Shown: positions 24,541 to 38,292 of the stretch, piece by piece
Numbering within the stretch: the stretch's first letter is position 1
Layout: each line of letters starts with the position of its first letter
Origin: Paulownia fortunei
Lineage: Eukaryota; Streptophyta; Magnoliopsida; Lamiales; Paulowniaceae
Length of the DNA: 64,000 nt
Reading direction: 5' to 3'
Assembly (NCBI GenBank): GCA_019321725.1
Contig: CM033113.1
Span: 11,470,001-11,534,000 of the forward strand
The notes under the pieces: model-generated
Seen by the model: only the letters and a program-made list of their open reading frames with translations
What the model was told of the DNA's origin: nothing
The model's database searches: none
Translations under genes and position numbers: made by a program

Positions 24541-26436
24541 TCAGTTGACTGCTAGTTGCTCTTTCTCAGCAGAACAGTTAGTATCAGCAACTCTTGGTGG
24601 TGATTTCGGCCCGGTAGCATTCTCCATCTTCTTCAGATTCTGTTGGTAGTATATTTGCCTCAACCTCTCAATTTCCCTCTTCAGTGCTTCTTGATGAGCT
24701 AAAATATTGTACACAACCCTTAATTATATGTGGAGGAAACTCAAGTAGCTGAACCATATTATTTGGTAATTACTTAAAGTACATCTACAACTTTGGATAG
24801 TAATAATGAGGGAAGACAACATAGATATTTTGACTTATATGCGAGGATAATTTAGAAATTTAAACATGGGCAAAATTGTGAATTCTATTAAATTTATATG
24901 TAAAATCAAAGATAATAGATAAATGAGTGGGGCGACCGCGACATCCAACCCTCGTACTCGCTCAGTCTGTGATCATAATGTGAATTGTTAGAATGAACAT
25001 TACCACAGAAAAGCAGTCCATGAAGTGGGGTTTCCTTTCATTATCATAACAAAATAAATACTCCATCCTCACATGGGATGGCATGAATCTTGGTATTGCA
25101 TGTTTCATGGTTTAATAGTATGTAATTTCGATAAACATCATAATTTTCTGATATATAAACACCTGAGATTAATACTTAAACGGAGAAAGGATCCAATATT
25201 TTTTCCCCAAGTATAATCAATCAAGAAATGGGCAGATAGTGCTTATCTGATGGATGGAGTGCAAAGGGTTGGTGCTGTCACATTTATTATTGGCATCTGC
25301 TAAGAAGATTGATGTATGGACCATGAATGATATGCTGAACAAATGTGAACTCAGAACCCAATTATACAAGATTTTGGATCCTTAAGGAAACTGGAAGCAA
25401 ATTTGCAATTAATTTTTGTAGAAATCAAAACAGGCAAGATCTGAATGAAGGAGTCTTGATTTTTTTGCATTTCCTTTCTTCTTTTGCTTTTTTCTTTAAT
25501 TACTCTATAATCTTGAAGAGAGGAGGTGGGATGACTCTTCTCTTAGTGGTGTGCCTAGATTTTTTATTTTCATGCATGTGGAGAGACAGCACTTTACAGA
25601 AACTTAATTGAAAACCAGAAAGCAACTAGCTTTAACAAATAATTATCTAATGGTAAGACAACACAGTAGGGAATTTAGATTTGCATTTGGGCAACTGAGC
25701 TAATTAGTATATGCGTGACTATATCTTGATCATCACTGTAAAAAGGGAAACTTCATGCTACCAAGTAGGTTGTGAGTCATGAGAATATAAATATAATAAT
25801 ATTCTAAAATAAAATATTAATGTTGTCAGTATAATGTAACATCATGTTTTATACGATGTGAAATCATTTATTTTCCAAATTGTGGTTGACACTTAATTAG
25901 CTTCAGAACTTAATCTCTAATAATAATAATTGTATCTGTTAAAAATAAATCCTTACCATCTTTGAAAACTTTATCTTGGGCTAAAGCTGCTATTCTTTGC
26001 TTGAGAACACTGTTGTCAACATTTAGTACCAAGCGCTGGTGGTCCAGAAAAGCTACCCGTGGGGATAACACTGAAACTTCAGCCTTCACCAATTCCAGAA
26101 AAATAGTTGTGATTACTTTAAAAGAATTAAAAAAAAAAAAGAAATTAGTGTATACAAAAAATTAATGCATGGGGTATAATTAATTAACACATACTTGAAG
26201 TGAGGTAACACTGCGTTCTAGCTCAGATATGTACTGTAATTTCCTCACTCGTGACCTTTGAGCAGATTGCCGGTTAGCCAAAATTCTGTAAAGATAATCA
26301 ACAACCAATTTATAATTAGAAATTCACATTATGTATAATTTCATGTCAGATTCTTCATACAACAATTTCTCTCATGATACTACTAAAATACAGACAAGAT
26401 TCACATATATACATACATATATAGTTTTCCATGCAT

Positions 26437-26476
<40 letters not shown>

Positions 26477-27074
26477 AAATCACATAGGTGGAATATGCAT
26501 ATAGGGGGCACCTCTTAATCCTTTTCGGGTCAACAATCTTTTCACTGGAATTGTCTGGGGTGATTGAATGTAGAGCATTTAGTCCCTCGGATTTGCATGA
26601 GCTTGCCACTTCATCAGGCTCGCTCTTTGGCTGCAGCTGCAGCTGCTGAAAATGATCAGATGGGCCTTGCTTCTCATCATCATTGATACTGTTGTGATCC
26701 GACGGCGACGAGGGGTTCGAGCACGACATGGTGGGCCCCACGGCGACGTCGTCTGTGAACATGGACATGAGCTGTTCATCATCAAACCTCTCAAAGTCAC
26801 CAGCACTGCTACTATTATTATTATTGTTATTATTCCCGTCTCCGCCGCCTGGTATGAAGGAGGATCTCCGGCACTCCTCCACCATCGGCGCCTCCAGGAA
26901 CGCGATCGAGTCGCTCATGGACCGCCTGTGGGACCCCCGTCGGGCCGACGAGAAGTCAAGAAACTCATCAACCCATGAAGGGTGGTGGTTGATTGCCAAG
27001 CTTTCCATTTTTTGGTGGGAAAAATCAGGCCAGTTTTGAGTCATGCTGGGCACTTTTGGAGGTAACTGAGCCAT
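24541..27074 (-). CDS. BZIP34: Group E bZIP transcription factor, bZIP34/bZIP61-like
   Basis: Four exons on the - strand: 27,074-26,512, 26,285-26,195, 26,083-25,957 and 24,698-24,541, with GT-AG borders and matching phases, giving 312 residues. The N-terminus (MAQLPPKVP, then the SHRRSMSDS box, an Asn/Ser run, DDEQLMSMF) is typical of this pair. The basic region is RILANRQSAQRSRVRK with N192 and R200 eight apart. Zipper leucines lie at 210, 217, 224, 231, 238 and 245. P226 lies inside the zipper. In Arabidopsis bZIP34 and bZIP61 a proline here is reported to disfavour homodimers, so heterodimers with other bZIPs are expected. bZIP34 acts in pollen wall and lipid metabolism. The last intron is long (1,258 bp). 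Choice between 34 and 61 is not firm. Confidence 0.93.
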
Positions 27075-28519
27075 CTTAGGAAAATAGTAAGCACTTTAGT
27101 ACCAACTATAATGTAACAAGAAAAATGAACCAAACTACAATATGTTCCCAAAAGGGCCTTATATATACTCAAAACCACATGCAAATTGTTAAAATTTTTG
27201 AAGAACACAAGATAGCCACAAGAACATCATCATCACATTCACAACTGACCCTATACTTTCATTATCTTAAAATAAATAAAATAAACATTAAAAATCTCTC
27301 TTTTCTCTCTGTCTATGATGGTGGGGTCACATGGGGTGTGAAGATTAGGACAGCTATCAACAGCTGGTAGGGAGGTTGAGTCCCAACGGTATTACTGGAA
27401 AGAAGTCAGTAGTTTATTAACTCAGTGGAATCAGAAACCACGTGCCCTTGTGGCCTGCAACCTTATAATAGTCTCATAATTTAAGACTTCAGACAACATT
27501 CCTCTGTGTTCATCTCACCTTCATGCACTCCTCATGGCCGTTGGATCAATCATTCCATGACTCAAGATCAAATTTGATACGAAATTCAGTAATTCTTAGA
27601 AGGTACCGACATTTTAATTCCAGAACAATCACAATATATTTAATGTGAATCCCACTACATGAATAATTGTAATAGTCTCGAAACCAAACTCCAACTCCCC
27701 AAACCTACTTAGAATGACCCTACCTAAAAATTACATCATTTGGTGAGAATTCTTGTGTAAATTCTTGATGAACCTATAATTCAAAGGGTCGAAAATGGAT
27801 CGAACATAGTATAAAACCCAATATAATATAGAAAAACCCAGAATTGTGGGCACAGTTGGAGCAAACTTTAGTGCATGTTGAACCATCACTTTGGCTGTCA
27901 AAAAAGAATCACGACCATGTGTGTGTAATCCTTGGGATTGTACTTTGTACATGACAATGCCTGCTTAGCCAATAGTGGAGTGATAAGTCACCTTTGGCAT
28001 GTCATATATATGGCAAGAGCATGTGTGAGAACGTTCCTTAAAATCTTTTTGGTATGGAGAGTGTATCTTAAAATGTCTATCTAAGTGTACCTTAAAGTTG
28101 GAGTTGGAGTTGGAGCAAAAGTTAGGTTCTGCAGTTTCAAGAGAAGAATTATGTAAGTTAGTTAATTAACGAAAGAACTTTCACAATGGATTTAGTGTAT
28201 GTATACTCGTCATCACATCTAACTTATTACTTAGGTTGGACATTCACAAATATTGAAGCATTACAGAGGGAGTATTTGGGAAAAAAATATATAAATGATA
28301 AAATATTAATTGATAATATCAAAATTATCTTTAATAATGTGCATTAAATAACAATAACTTTTGTTTTTACCATAAATGTTCACTAATAATGACAACAATT
28401 ATCTTTAAGTTTTCATTCACAAGTGATAAATATATAATGACGACATAAATAAAACCACAAGTAATCATACACAATTTTTGTATCATTAGTACTATAAGTG
28501 CTTGTTCATTCAGACTAAA
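27075..28519. other. Promoter side of the bZIP gene and intergenic DNA
   Basis: Apart from the G-box, nothing is supported. Short open frames here have no domain content. GGAGTTGGAGTTGGAG near 28,099 is a small local repeat. Confidence 0.4.
27439..27444. promoter_or_regulatory. G-box core upstream of the bZIP gene
   Basis: CACGTG occurs about 365 bases upstream of the bZIP start codon. It is the core bound by many plant bZIP and bHLH factors, so self- or cross-regulation is possible. A six-base motif can occur by chance. Confidence 0.3.
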
Positions 28520-28930
28520 TCGAAAATGAAATTTTGGTTGGTCAAAATTATAAATCGAATAACGAACCAAATTAATCGATTCAATGATCGATTGTAATCG
28601 AATTATTTTTGATTTTTCAGTTTGGTTTTTGATTAATTGATTTTTTTTATAAAAAAATAGATAACAAATTTATATAATAGAATTAGAAATATATTTTTTA
28701 TTTATTATTTTACTCTGGGAGAGAAAATTAAAAAATTGTATAAAAATAAATAACAAGAATAAAAATATTATATATATATAAAGTATAATTCGATTTTGGT
28801 AAAACCAAAAATTTGAAAAATGAAAAATAAAAAATCAAATCGAATTTTTTAGTTCAATTTCGATGCAAATCAAATTTTTTTTTTACTTCGATTCGATCAG
28901 TTAATCGAATCATGAGCAGACTTAATTAGT
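28520..28930. mobile_element. MITE-like repeat rich in TCGATT words
   Basis: Both ends carry many copies of AATCGA/TCGATT (such as ATTAATCGATTCAATGATCG near 28,571 and TTCGATTCGATCAGTTAATC near 28,888), separated by AT-rich filler. Plant genomes have many small elements of this look. Defined inverted termini and a target duplication were not resolved. Confidence 0.35.
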
Positions 28931-31900
28931 ATTGACAATTTATACACAATTCTTATGATTATTAAACTTACAAAAAGTATCATATATTGCATATATATAT
29001 ATATATTGTCACAAATATTCTTTTTTTCCTCATAGTATAATTGGTATAGTTGAAACCAACATGAAAATCACTCGTACCAAACAGTACGTATACGCGTATT
29101 CTCATCAATGATTGGAGTAGAGCAAGATATACACATTAAAAAAAGAAAAAAGAAAAAAAGAAATGATTTCTTGGTAATGGGTGGATGGAGGGGGGAAGTG
29201 GGTATTTTTGGAGGATGAGCTGTGGAAAGTGAGGGTAGCTAGAAAAGGATGATGTCTAGACCATGTCCATGTGAAATGTTTGCACGCCCTAAACCCTCCC
29301 CCCCTTACTTTGTCTCCAAACTATACCCACATGTAGGGGCATGCTGTCCTTTTTTATGGCTATTTCTATGCACTTTCCCCTAATTCCAATTTTATGCCAA
29401 TTTGTTTGTGGCAACGCACTAATCATGATGATTAGGGATTATAATATACGATGCAGAACTATGGTTTTGCTGCCACTTGATTAATATAATAAAAGTAGTG
29501 ATGAGATATTTTTTTTTTTTTTCTTTTTAGTTAAGTTTGTTAATTGAATATGGTTTAGTCAAAATCTGATTAAGAGGCATTTGATTGAGCTTACACTCCC
29601 TCTGTTTCAAAATAAATGCTCCATTTATATGTTCTTGATACTCCTCCCGTTTCAAAAAATGACCTCGTTTGGTTGGGTGCGGAGTTTTAAATAAGAGTGA
29701 AAAAATAAATGTTTTATGTGATTGCCGTTGCAAGTAATGGTTGAAAGTTTGTGAAAATCACATTTATATTACAATTGAAATTATAGTTTTTGAAAACAAA
29801 AATTATTTTATGAATGTAATCTTATTTTAGAGTATTTTTAAAAATAAATAAAAGCAATAAATTTGGAACAAAAAAGAGTATTAAATTTAGGAGGGCCCCT
29901 CCTAGAACCCATTTTGATTATTTATTTATTTATTTTAATTATATTATATATTTATCTGTTATTTTTTTAAATATATATATATATATATATATATAGATTT
30001 AAAAAAATTAATATATTATTTTTAAAAATATATTTTTTAATATTATCAAAATAAAAAAAATTATATAACGAGTCTAAATCGTCAAGTTTCTGATTAAAAA
30101 AATATTAACTAAATGAGTTTTGAATTTAATCAAATCCATCTAATTATCTTTCTTAGGTTTAATCCCTCTTATGCAAATCATCCTCGGAAGAATTCAAGAA
30201 ATAATTTAATATTTGCCCACCAATGGAAAATTCTTTTATGAAGTAGGCGTGATTCAAATTATGCTATATCAATACCCGGTGAATTTCACATTGTTCATAT
30301 TGCATAATTCAGATGATTTGATATCTTTACATTCAGTTCATATAAAAACTTCCCTCTACCAATCTCTTTATACTCCATATATAAACATGAAATTGACAAT
30401 TTTTTCTTTTTTTTGTTGGTCATCCTAATTTTAATTTTAGTGGAGATGACACTAATAAGTTGAAAGACAGAAATTCCGAGTTATGGTTTTTTGCAGGAAG
30501 CCAGAAAATGGCAAATATATGACAGAGTCTTGTAGGCATTGTGTTAAATATTTGGATCAATATTGAACAACTAAAGCGTTTTGAAGAGAGTTAATTTGAA
30601 AAAAGATTTATATTACTTTTTATTGAATAACATGAAAATTCAAACAAAAAATTTTCCAAGAAAAATATCGATATTAGTGTAGCTTGATATTAATCATGTC
30701 CGGAATTGTTTCACTCAAAAAAAAAAAAAAAAAAGAGAATATCTATATGTCTTTGTATATATATCATTAAACTACACTAAGCCGTTTTATTAGATATTTC
30801 GCAGCAAAAAATAGAAAAATAAAATGAAAAATGAAAAAGCTTGGACATTCTATATTACTTTTGGCCGAATTTTCCTAACACACACGCCTCTAGTCCGAAA
30901 ATTCTTTCCATAGTTGATATGAAAATTTGTACCTATGATTCCAATTCGTACAAGAGGCATCCTAGACAGACCTCAATTATACGGGCAAGAGTTTCAATCT
31001 TCATAATGGTACCTAATCATAGATATACAACGTCAACATGAAGACCTGAGGCTAAATTATTTATTGCTGAGGATGATAAGCTGTGAGAATTCTTGAAAAA
31101 GAAAAAAGACTAAAATAAAAACATAATAATAAAATAAATGTGTAATGAACTTATCAACAATCACTTTTTATTTTATTTATTTTTAATAGAATGCCTTAGA
31201 AAAAGATTGATCAAGGCATTGCAACTGCTCCGTCAGACGCAACAGGATTTTTTAGTTTTTAAATGAAGTATGCAACTTATAAATGAAGTCATAACTTAAC
31301 TTCAAATCTTTTATTTTAATATAATATTTTATTTTCTATTTCACTTCACAAATATATGCCAAATTTATAAAAAATCATGTATACTTGACATGACATATGT
31401 GAAGTAAAATCGAAATGAAATATTAAATTAAAATCGAGGATCCGAAGTGAGAAACTGAGGTTTGTTTCTAAAATCATGATACCCACGAATGTTTTTAGAT
31501 TGTTTTGAGAAATAAATCCATGTCCGAACTATGTCTATTAACAAATGAAAGATAAAACCAAACAACAAGAACTCCTAAAAAGCACAACAATTATGAGTCT
31601 GAAAACTTTGTTGATCAGTAGGAGAAAATTTTAGAGGACTCAATACCATAAACTGAACTGTCAGGATGCTTACACGACGATGTCATAAAGTGAATTGCTA
31701 AAATACATATCGGGGGCTCATCCAAAATTTAAAACTTGCATATCAATTGCAAGCCACCATGATGAATTACCCTGTAACAAATTATACCAAAAAAAACCTT
31801 AAAAATTTCACCTCCATGATGTCATTGTTGCCTCTGAATATAGCAAGTGTACAGAGTCACACATAGATGAAGCATGAACCTTAGACAAAGGATACACAAC

Positions 31901-32079
31901 AAACTTGCCTCAGCAGCAGAAATAGTGGAAGACAAGAACAAAAACATGAATCCAACTGAATTGCCAATAAGATAGGCATACTACATAAGCAGGCATCTAT
32001 GTTGTGTAAACATTGACACATCAAAACAAGTAAGTTGCAGACATCATAACTCATTCTCCAAATTCCTCTTGGCTTAACA
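28931..32079. other. Intergenic DNA with a Stowaway-like fragment
   Basis: At about 29,594 (ACTCCCTCTGTTTCAAAATA) and 29,639 (TACTCCTCCCGTTTCAAAAA) there are two adjacent sequences like the CTCCCTCCGT end of Stowaway MITEs, without the opposite end. Other content is AT-rich with microsatellites (TA near 29,971-29,994) and A-runs. No gene is recognised. The last few hundred bases are the presumed promoter of the protease gene. Confidence 0.4.
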
Positions 32080-33345
32080 ATGGAGACACCAACTATAACG
32101 AGAAATTATTCCCTTGCTATTGTGCTTCTATGCCTTCTGTGTATTTCTTCGAATGCATGTACAAGGAAGAATGAAACAGATTCGATGGAAAAGAGGTACA
32201 GAGATTGGCTGAAACGATATGGACAAAGATACGATAGCAGGGATGAATGGAATTTGCGCTTTGGAATCTATCAGTCCAATGTTCAGTTCATTGAATTCAT
32301 CAATTCTCAGAATCTTCCATACAATCTTACAGACAATCAATTTGCAGACATGACAAACCTGGAGTTCCGGTCTATCTACTTGGGTTACAGGAGTCGTGGC
32401 CATTCGCATGGAGGACAAAACAGCATGTTTGATAATTCTACTGTAGCACCTAGCATAGACTGGAGAAAGAATGGTGCTGTGACTCCAATCAAGGATCAAG
32501 GCAATTGTGGTACAAATTTTTTCTGTTTTATTATTGTTGTGGCCTTTTAACTTGCCACTGATGAGATACCTGATTCTTAACTCGTCAATTTGTTAACTTA
32601 AGTGGCAATATACAATTGCAAGATCATGGCAATCAAGCTATCTCGATTACACATAACTCACACTCTGTAGTATATAAAGGTCTTCTTCATTTTTGCATAA
32701 AGAAACACTTGTATTGATAACAATTGCCTATATAACTTTTTCATTATAGGCAGTTGCTGGGCATTTTCTGCAGTAGCAGCAGTAGAAGGCATCAACATGA
32801 TCAAGACTGGGAAATTGGTATCTTTATCTGAACAAGAGATTGTCGACTGTGATTTCAATGGAGATAACCAAGGTTGTAATGGTGGATACATGGAAAAAGC
32901 ATTTGAGTTCATAATAAAGAATGGTGGCATAACCACAGAAAAAAATTATCCTTACAAAGGGAGAGATGGCAAGTGTGATACTGCCAAAGAAAAAGATAAA
33001 GCAGCAACCATAAGCGGCTACGTAGCAATACCTGCTGGTAATGGGGAAACCTTAAAAGCTGCAGTAGCTAAACAACCAGTATCAGTAGCCATTGATGCTG
33101 GTGGATATGAATTTCAACTATACTCTACTGGGGTCTTCACAGGCTACTGTGGAAAAAATCTAAATCATGGGGTTACAATTGTGGGCTATGGTGTGGAAAA
33201 TGGTGAGAAGTACTGGCTTGTGAAGAACTCATGGGGCACTACCTGGGGTGAAGGAGGTTATATTAAAATGAAGCGTGGTTCTCCTGATAAGAACGGTATA
33301 TGTGGCATTGCCTTGGAGGCCAGCTACCCTACCAAAGGTTCTTGA
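32080..33345 (+). CDS. Papain-family (C1A) cysteine protease, SAG12-like
   Basis: Two exons (32,080-32,509 and 32,750-33,345) with a 240-bp GT-AG intron encode 341 residues. The intron splits the Gly codon directly before the active-site motif. Residues 1-27 are a signal peptide. The propeptide has an ERFNIN-type signature (E56, R60, Y64, N67, I71, N75) and an NQFAD motif. The mature enzyme starts near residue 123 ([11 protein letters not shown]). The catalytic set is complete: Q140, C146 in GSCWAFS, H283 in [11 protein letters not shown] and N303 in [14 protein letters not shown]. There is no KDEL tail or granulin domain. The family works in vacuoles, in senescence, cell death and defence. 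It looks intact; the exact subfamily name is less certain. Confidence 0.95.
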
Positions 33346-36300
33346 GGTATCTTTGTGGGGGAAATTTGTTTTCTCATGGCTTTAGGTGTTTAAACCTTGA
33401 GTTCATGTCAAGTCAATAGATGAATAATCTCACAATAAAATTCATGAGTAGCAATAGGCAATATCATAAGAATGAACTATCAGGAAACAAAAACAGTAGC
33501 TTTCTAGGACTTCTATACAGAAAATGTGAAAGCAATCAGAGGTTTGTTTCTCATGTCATTAAGGAATTAATGAAAATGTTCGTTGAACCATAACGTTGGA
33601 CTCCAGTAGCAATAATTCGTAGCTGATGCCCATGCTATAATATTAGTTCTTTGTGCAGGTCATCATGAAATTTCCTTGCTGGTTTACATGCTCTCAAATT
33701 CTTGTTTTTATCCTACATATAAAGAGATCAATATTGTAATAATATTCAAAATGGGCAGAAATGAGGTGAACTGCCTGTTTGTAGCTACAAACTGAAGCAT
33801 ATGACTGAAAAATGTAAACTACTCTTTTCCTTGTATTATGGGATGTCTACTTTCTTGATGAGTTCACTTGAACAAATGGAGTTAAAATGGTTTCAAAACC
33901 TTTTAAGTTCTAGAGAAAATATCAGCTATTAGAATCGGCTTTAAGCCTAACTATTGAGTGAGATTTTGCCAATTTTGAAGTACTGATTTATGTCAATCTC
34001 AAAATCTCGACATAACTTTCTCAGATTTTTCAACAGCAAGTAACAACGTCAACAAGTTGGTTAACTTTGAATTTCAACAGAGTTATTATCACAGAAAGAC
34101 TGAGTAATCAAATGTTGTTTTTTGGTTTTCTACTTAGTGGGAAGGCAAAGAAATTGTTGAATCACTGCCATCATGAAGAGATGATTTCAGACAAAACTCC
34201 AGGCAGGTGATTTGCACTCAAATTCACACAAAATACTCTTGCTATATACAATTCCCACCCAAAATTATAACTAAATTGATACTATTTACCAGTTAAAGAA
34301 TCAGCTTCATAATCTAGTTACATTATTAAAAAAATTGACTTTTGTAGTGTAATGAATGAAGTAATTATTTCGAAGTGAATGATCTAATATCGCCTTTATT
34401 ATGTGTTAGATTTTCATGTGGGTTATATACTTTTGCATAAAATTTAAAAATTTGGGAAAAAAAAATAATACAATAATTAGAGTTGATCTTGAAACATTCT
34501 ATATCATGTATGGGCTTATTCAATAGTAAACACACATGTACTTGAGTTTAGGTGGCACATTTTGGTTTGCCCTGTATATGAAAAATGGGTGAATTTATTT
34601 CGATATAAGAGTTTTTTTTTTTAATAATTGGTACTTAGGGTTTTGAAAATGGCTCAACTGGTACATGGTAACCAAATTTCTATCAATTTTTGGTAGAAAT
34701 GAAGAATAGAAATGGTAAATCAATAAGAAATGTATTTCAAAATAAAATACAAAAATACTGCAATTGTGAACCAAGGGAGTCTTGACTTTTGACATGTGTC
34801 CTAGTACTAATACTAATAAATATTAAAAAAACCCTTCTATTTTAATTTTTGATAATTTTTTCTAATCACTATTTCGATTGATTTCAGTTACTATCCTGCT
34901 TATTATTTATTTGAGTATGTTGAAAAAATTAGCTAATTAGTATTTAATAGCAACAAATTAAAATATTAAAATTTAAACTCATTATAACATCATTCAAGTT
35001 TAAATATACTCTAATTGTGAAGTAGTATTCTATATTTAATTCATAAAATCAAAATTTGATATGTTTTCATTTAGTAAAGTCATTAATTGGTTTAGACAAA
35101 TTATTTTTAAAATGTATCGTTTCTTTACTTTTATAATCTGAAAAAATGACAAATGCTTTTATGTACTCTTTATACTAAGAATCCGTATTTTATTTTGGAC
35201 TTTAATCTATGTGATGTAATTTTTCCTCTTTTTCTTCTCCTAATTTTTGTGTTTGGTTTGTATAATTCTTGTTGCAAGCTAGAAATGAAATAGGTGTGCA
35301 AGTAAAATTTTATAGCTTTTTCAATATTAAAAGAAAAGAAAATTAAAGTTGCATCTTAGAATGCATTTTTTTGGGATTAAAATTTATTCTTTCACGTAAA
35401 ATTTACAAAAATATTATCATACATGTGATTGTTAGCAAGAGTACACAGAGGTTCGAGAGAGAAAAATTCATTATAATAATGCACTAAAACTGCACAATAG
35501 AACATATATATTTAAAAAGTTATTTAACAAGAAGAAGAGTCGTTATCATATCTCTGACATATCAAAAGTAATACTAATAATATGAATTAAATACAAAATT
35601 TATATTACTAGTCCACTATCTTACAAATAATAAAGTATAGTTTATTAGATAATTTTTCATTATAAGAATATTTAAACAATTGGTCTGGATTATAGGGTGA
35701 AATCTACCACACTTTTCCTTGTGTTTCTTTCTTTTCCAATTTGATAGATGAGTGTCAAATTTCATTTCTTGCAGACTAGTAGTACAAGGGGCAAGATAGT
35801 CTTTGTAAGAAAATTCAACCAAATTCAAGCAATAATGTATGATTCAGTCATTTCAAAAAGTTCATATACCAATATGACAAATGTATAAAAGTTCATGTAC
35901 CAAATTGTTTTTCACTCTTTTAAAAACAAATGTAACAAAATTTAAGGTGTCATTATATTTTAACATTTCACATTCATTAAGGTCACATTTTATCTTATTT
36001 TAGGTGCGTATTGTTATTAGATACAATTAATTCCAAGCGGTTGATTTAGTGGATAAGATTTACGGATGTCACATTTTTAGCATTAACATTTAACTATACT
36101 TTGATCAAAGCTTTAATGCCACATTTCACTATGTGTTATTCCGTGTATGCAACGATGCCATGTTTTCGGGATAGCATCAATTGGAAAACCTTGAACAAGC
36201 TGCAAAAATGTAAACTTCCTTGCTATTGTTTAAAGGATAGATTTATAAAAACTATTCTTAAAATTTAGGCTAATTGTAAAAACACTTAATTATCTTTGAA

Positions 36301-36539
36301 AATTACAAATATCTTTTTGAAATATTACAAATCTACATTTGATATTTATTTTTATTTTACAAATATCCCTCAATAAATGTATTTCATATAATAGAAATAA
36401 ATGTCAATAAAGTATTTGTAATTTACAAAGTTAGATGTTTTTTTTTTAAATAGTTCAAATTTTAAAAATAATTTTTATAATTCACTATTTCTTAAATGGT
36501 ATTTTTATTAACATGGATAAGTAAGAATATTTTCACTAT
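33346..36539. other. Protease 3' flank and AT-rich intergenic DNA
   Basis: Likely 3' UTR for the first few hundred bases, then AT-rich sequence. No gene, tRNA or well-defined repeat is supported on either strand. Confidence 0.4.
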
Positions 36540-37323
36540 TAGACCTGACCACAAGTCGGACCGGAACCAAACCTGGCCCGTAATCAACTGGTGACAGTCA
36601 ACGGGTTGGGTCAAAATCCATTGATGTCGAACCCATTGATCACGGGTCGACAGGTCAAACCCGTAACTTGTCCTCAGGATCAAGTGCCGGTTACGGATTG
36701 GGGAGTCTAACCCGCCGCCAGCTCGAACCCTTTTTCTTGAAAAAAAAATGACCGTTACAACTTAAATTTAATATCAAATCCTTTTTTATTTATTAAATTA
36801 TTTTTAAACACATAATTTTAATTTTAACTGATATTTTTTTTAAAAAATTTAGTACTAATTTTTTATTGAAATTTAAATATATACTTTAAGATTTCAAGTT
36901 GATACATTTTTTTTTAAATTATTATAAATAGAATATTAGATAATTTAAATTTTAGTTAATAATATTTTTTTAAAATTTAAGTTAAAATATTTTTATTAAG
37001 TTAAAAAATGAACGATAATTTTTTTCAAATTTAGGTTTAAAAATTTTCATTCAAATTTAACTTTAAAACTTCAATTTTTTTATTTTTATTTTAAAAGTTA
37101 TAATTTAGCATAATTAAATTTTAGTTAACAAATAATAATTTTTCAAATCATGATTCAAAATTAAAAAAAATAATAAGAGTTGGAATCGACTTAATTCCGA
37201 CGGTTAATCAGGAACCGAATTGTAATCGATAAGGGCCAATTACAGTTAAGAATCAAAATTTTCCAACCTTCGAACGATAATTCCGACTCAAAATCGTCGA
37301 TTCCTGATCCATGGTTGGATCTA
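36540..37323. mobile_element. Candidate small TIR element
   Basis: The left end reads TAGACCTGACCACAAG and the right end on the other strand TAGATCCAACCATGG, matching at TAGA-C--ACCA. GC-richer ends (about 36,540-36,730 and 37,185-37,320) flank a very AT-rich core, a composition typical of non-autonomous hAT-like elements. The flanking eight bases do not match, so no target duplication is supported. Confidence 0.4.
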
Positions 37324-38292
37324 TGCATAAGAAATTTTGGGGCCCTTTTTATAATGGAAATATAATTTATTTGCATTCATTGACTCAACTATTGTGCCTT
37401 GGCCAAAACTCCTTTCTTGTATTCAATTTGAACTTCAACACAGAAATTGCGTATGATTTATATATTACCCATAAAACTTCTTTTTTTTGTTCATTTTCTG
37501 TTGTTTATAGAAAGAAAATATACCACAAGCAATTCATTAAAAACTTGAGTAAAACATTAATAACAACTAATTCATTAAATAACATACTGGAATCAAAAGA
37601 AATACTTAAATCGTTAAAATATGTTTTTTACTATTTTTCGTATGTGCTCTCCTTTTTTGACTTTCATCTAATGCTGCCCGATCAAATTTTTTTTACCCAA
37701 TATTGCTTTACCAATGGTAAAAAATACTGGAAATAACAAAATTGATTTTCCAAATATTCTAAAAATAGTTGATAGAAAAAATGTTGTTTTTCCGAAATTA
37801 TTTTTTCTTATATTTCCTTTGTTCTACAGAAAAGGGGGAGAATTTTAACATACAAGGGTGGTGGCTGCCAAATTTCAATTTCAATTCCTCAATGGAGGTC
37901 CTTGTTAAGGCACAATACCTGAGAGAAGGTGGGGCAACACCTAAGGAGTGGTAGCTGCAAATAACCCTGTCTCTTGGAGCATGGATCCTAGCTTCAAGTT
38001 TTTACAAACAACTGCAGCTGCAATGCCAATTGTAAACAAGAGTTACTTCAACAAGAACAAACAAATGAAAATAAGCACGCCTGGTATGAGACATGCTATA
38101 GATGCAAACCATAACCTGAGGTTTAATTGACATCAGAATTTAAACAAAAATGTTCTAGAATCTGTTGAATCATCCACGCTGATGAATATTCAATCCATAG
38201 TTCCAAAATGTCCAGCAAGACAGATGCCTCACTACATATTGACCGGCCATATATATGTTACAGCAGATGTGAATAGGGTGCTGCTGCTATCA
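37324..38292. other. Intergenic DNA with a gene-like fragment
   Basis: Between about 37,830 and 38,130 composition rises to coding-like levels, and two short open frames on the + strand (ending at 37,954 and 38,130) look less random than their surroundings. I recognise no domain and no consistent splice joins. It could be a gene fragment carried by a transposon or a non-coding exon. Confidence 0.25.

Noticed and set aside
25345..25611. 88-codon frame on the + strand
   Set aside because: It lies in the long last intron of the bZIP gene on the opposite strand and has no recognisable domain.
37311..37736. 141-codon + strand frame
   Set aside because: AT-rich composition, Phe/Tyr/Lys/Asn-heavy translation with no domain. 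It looks like a chance frame next to a TIR element.
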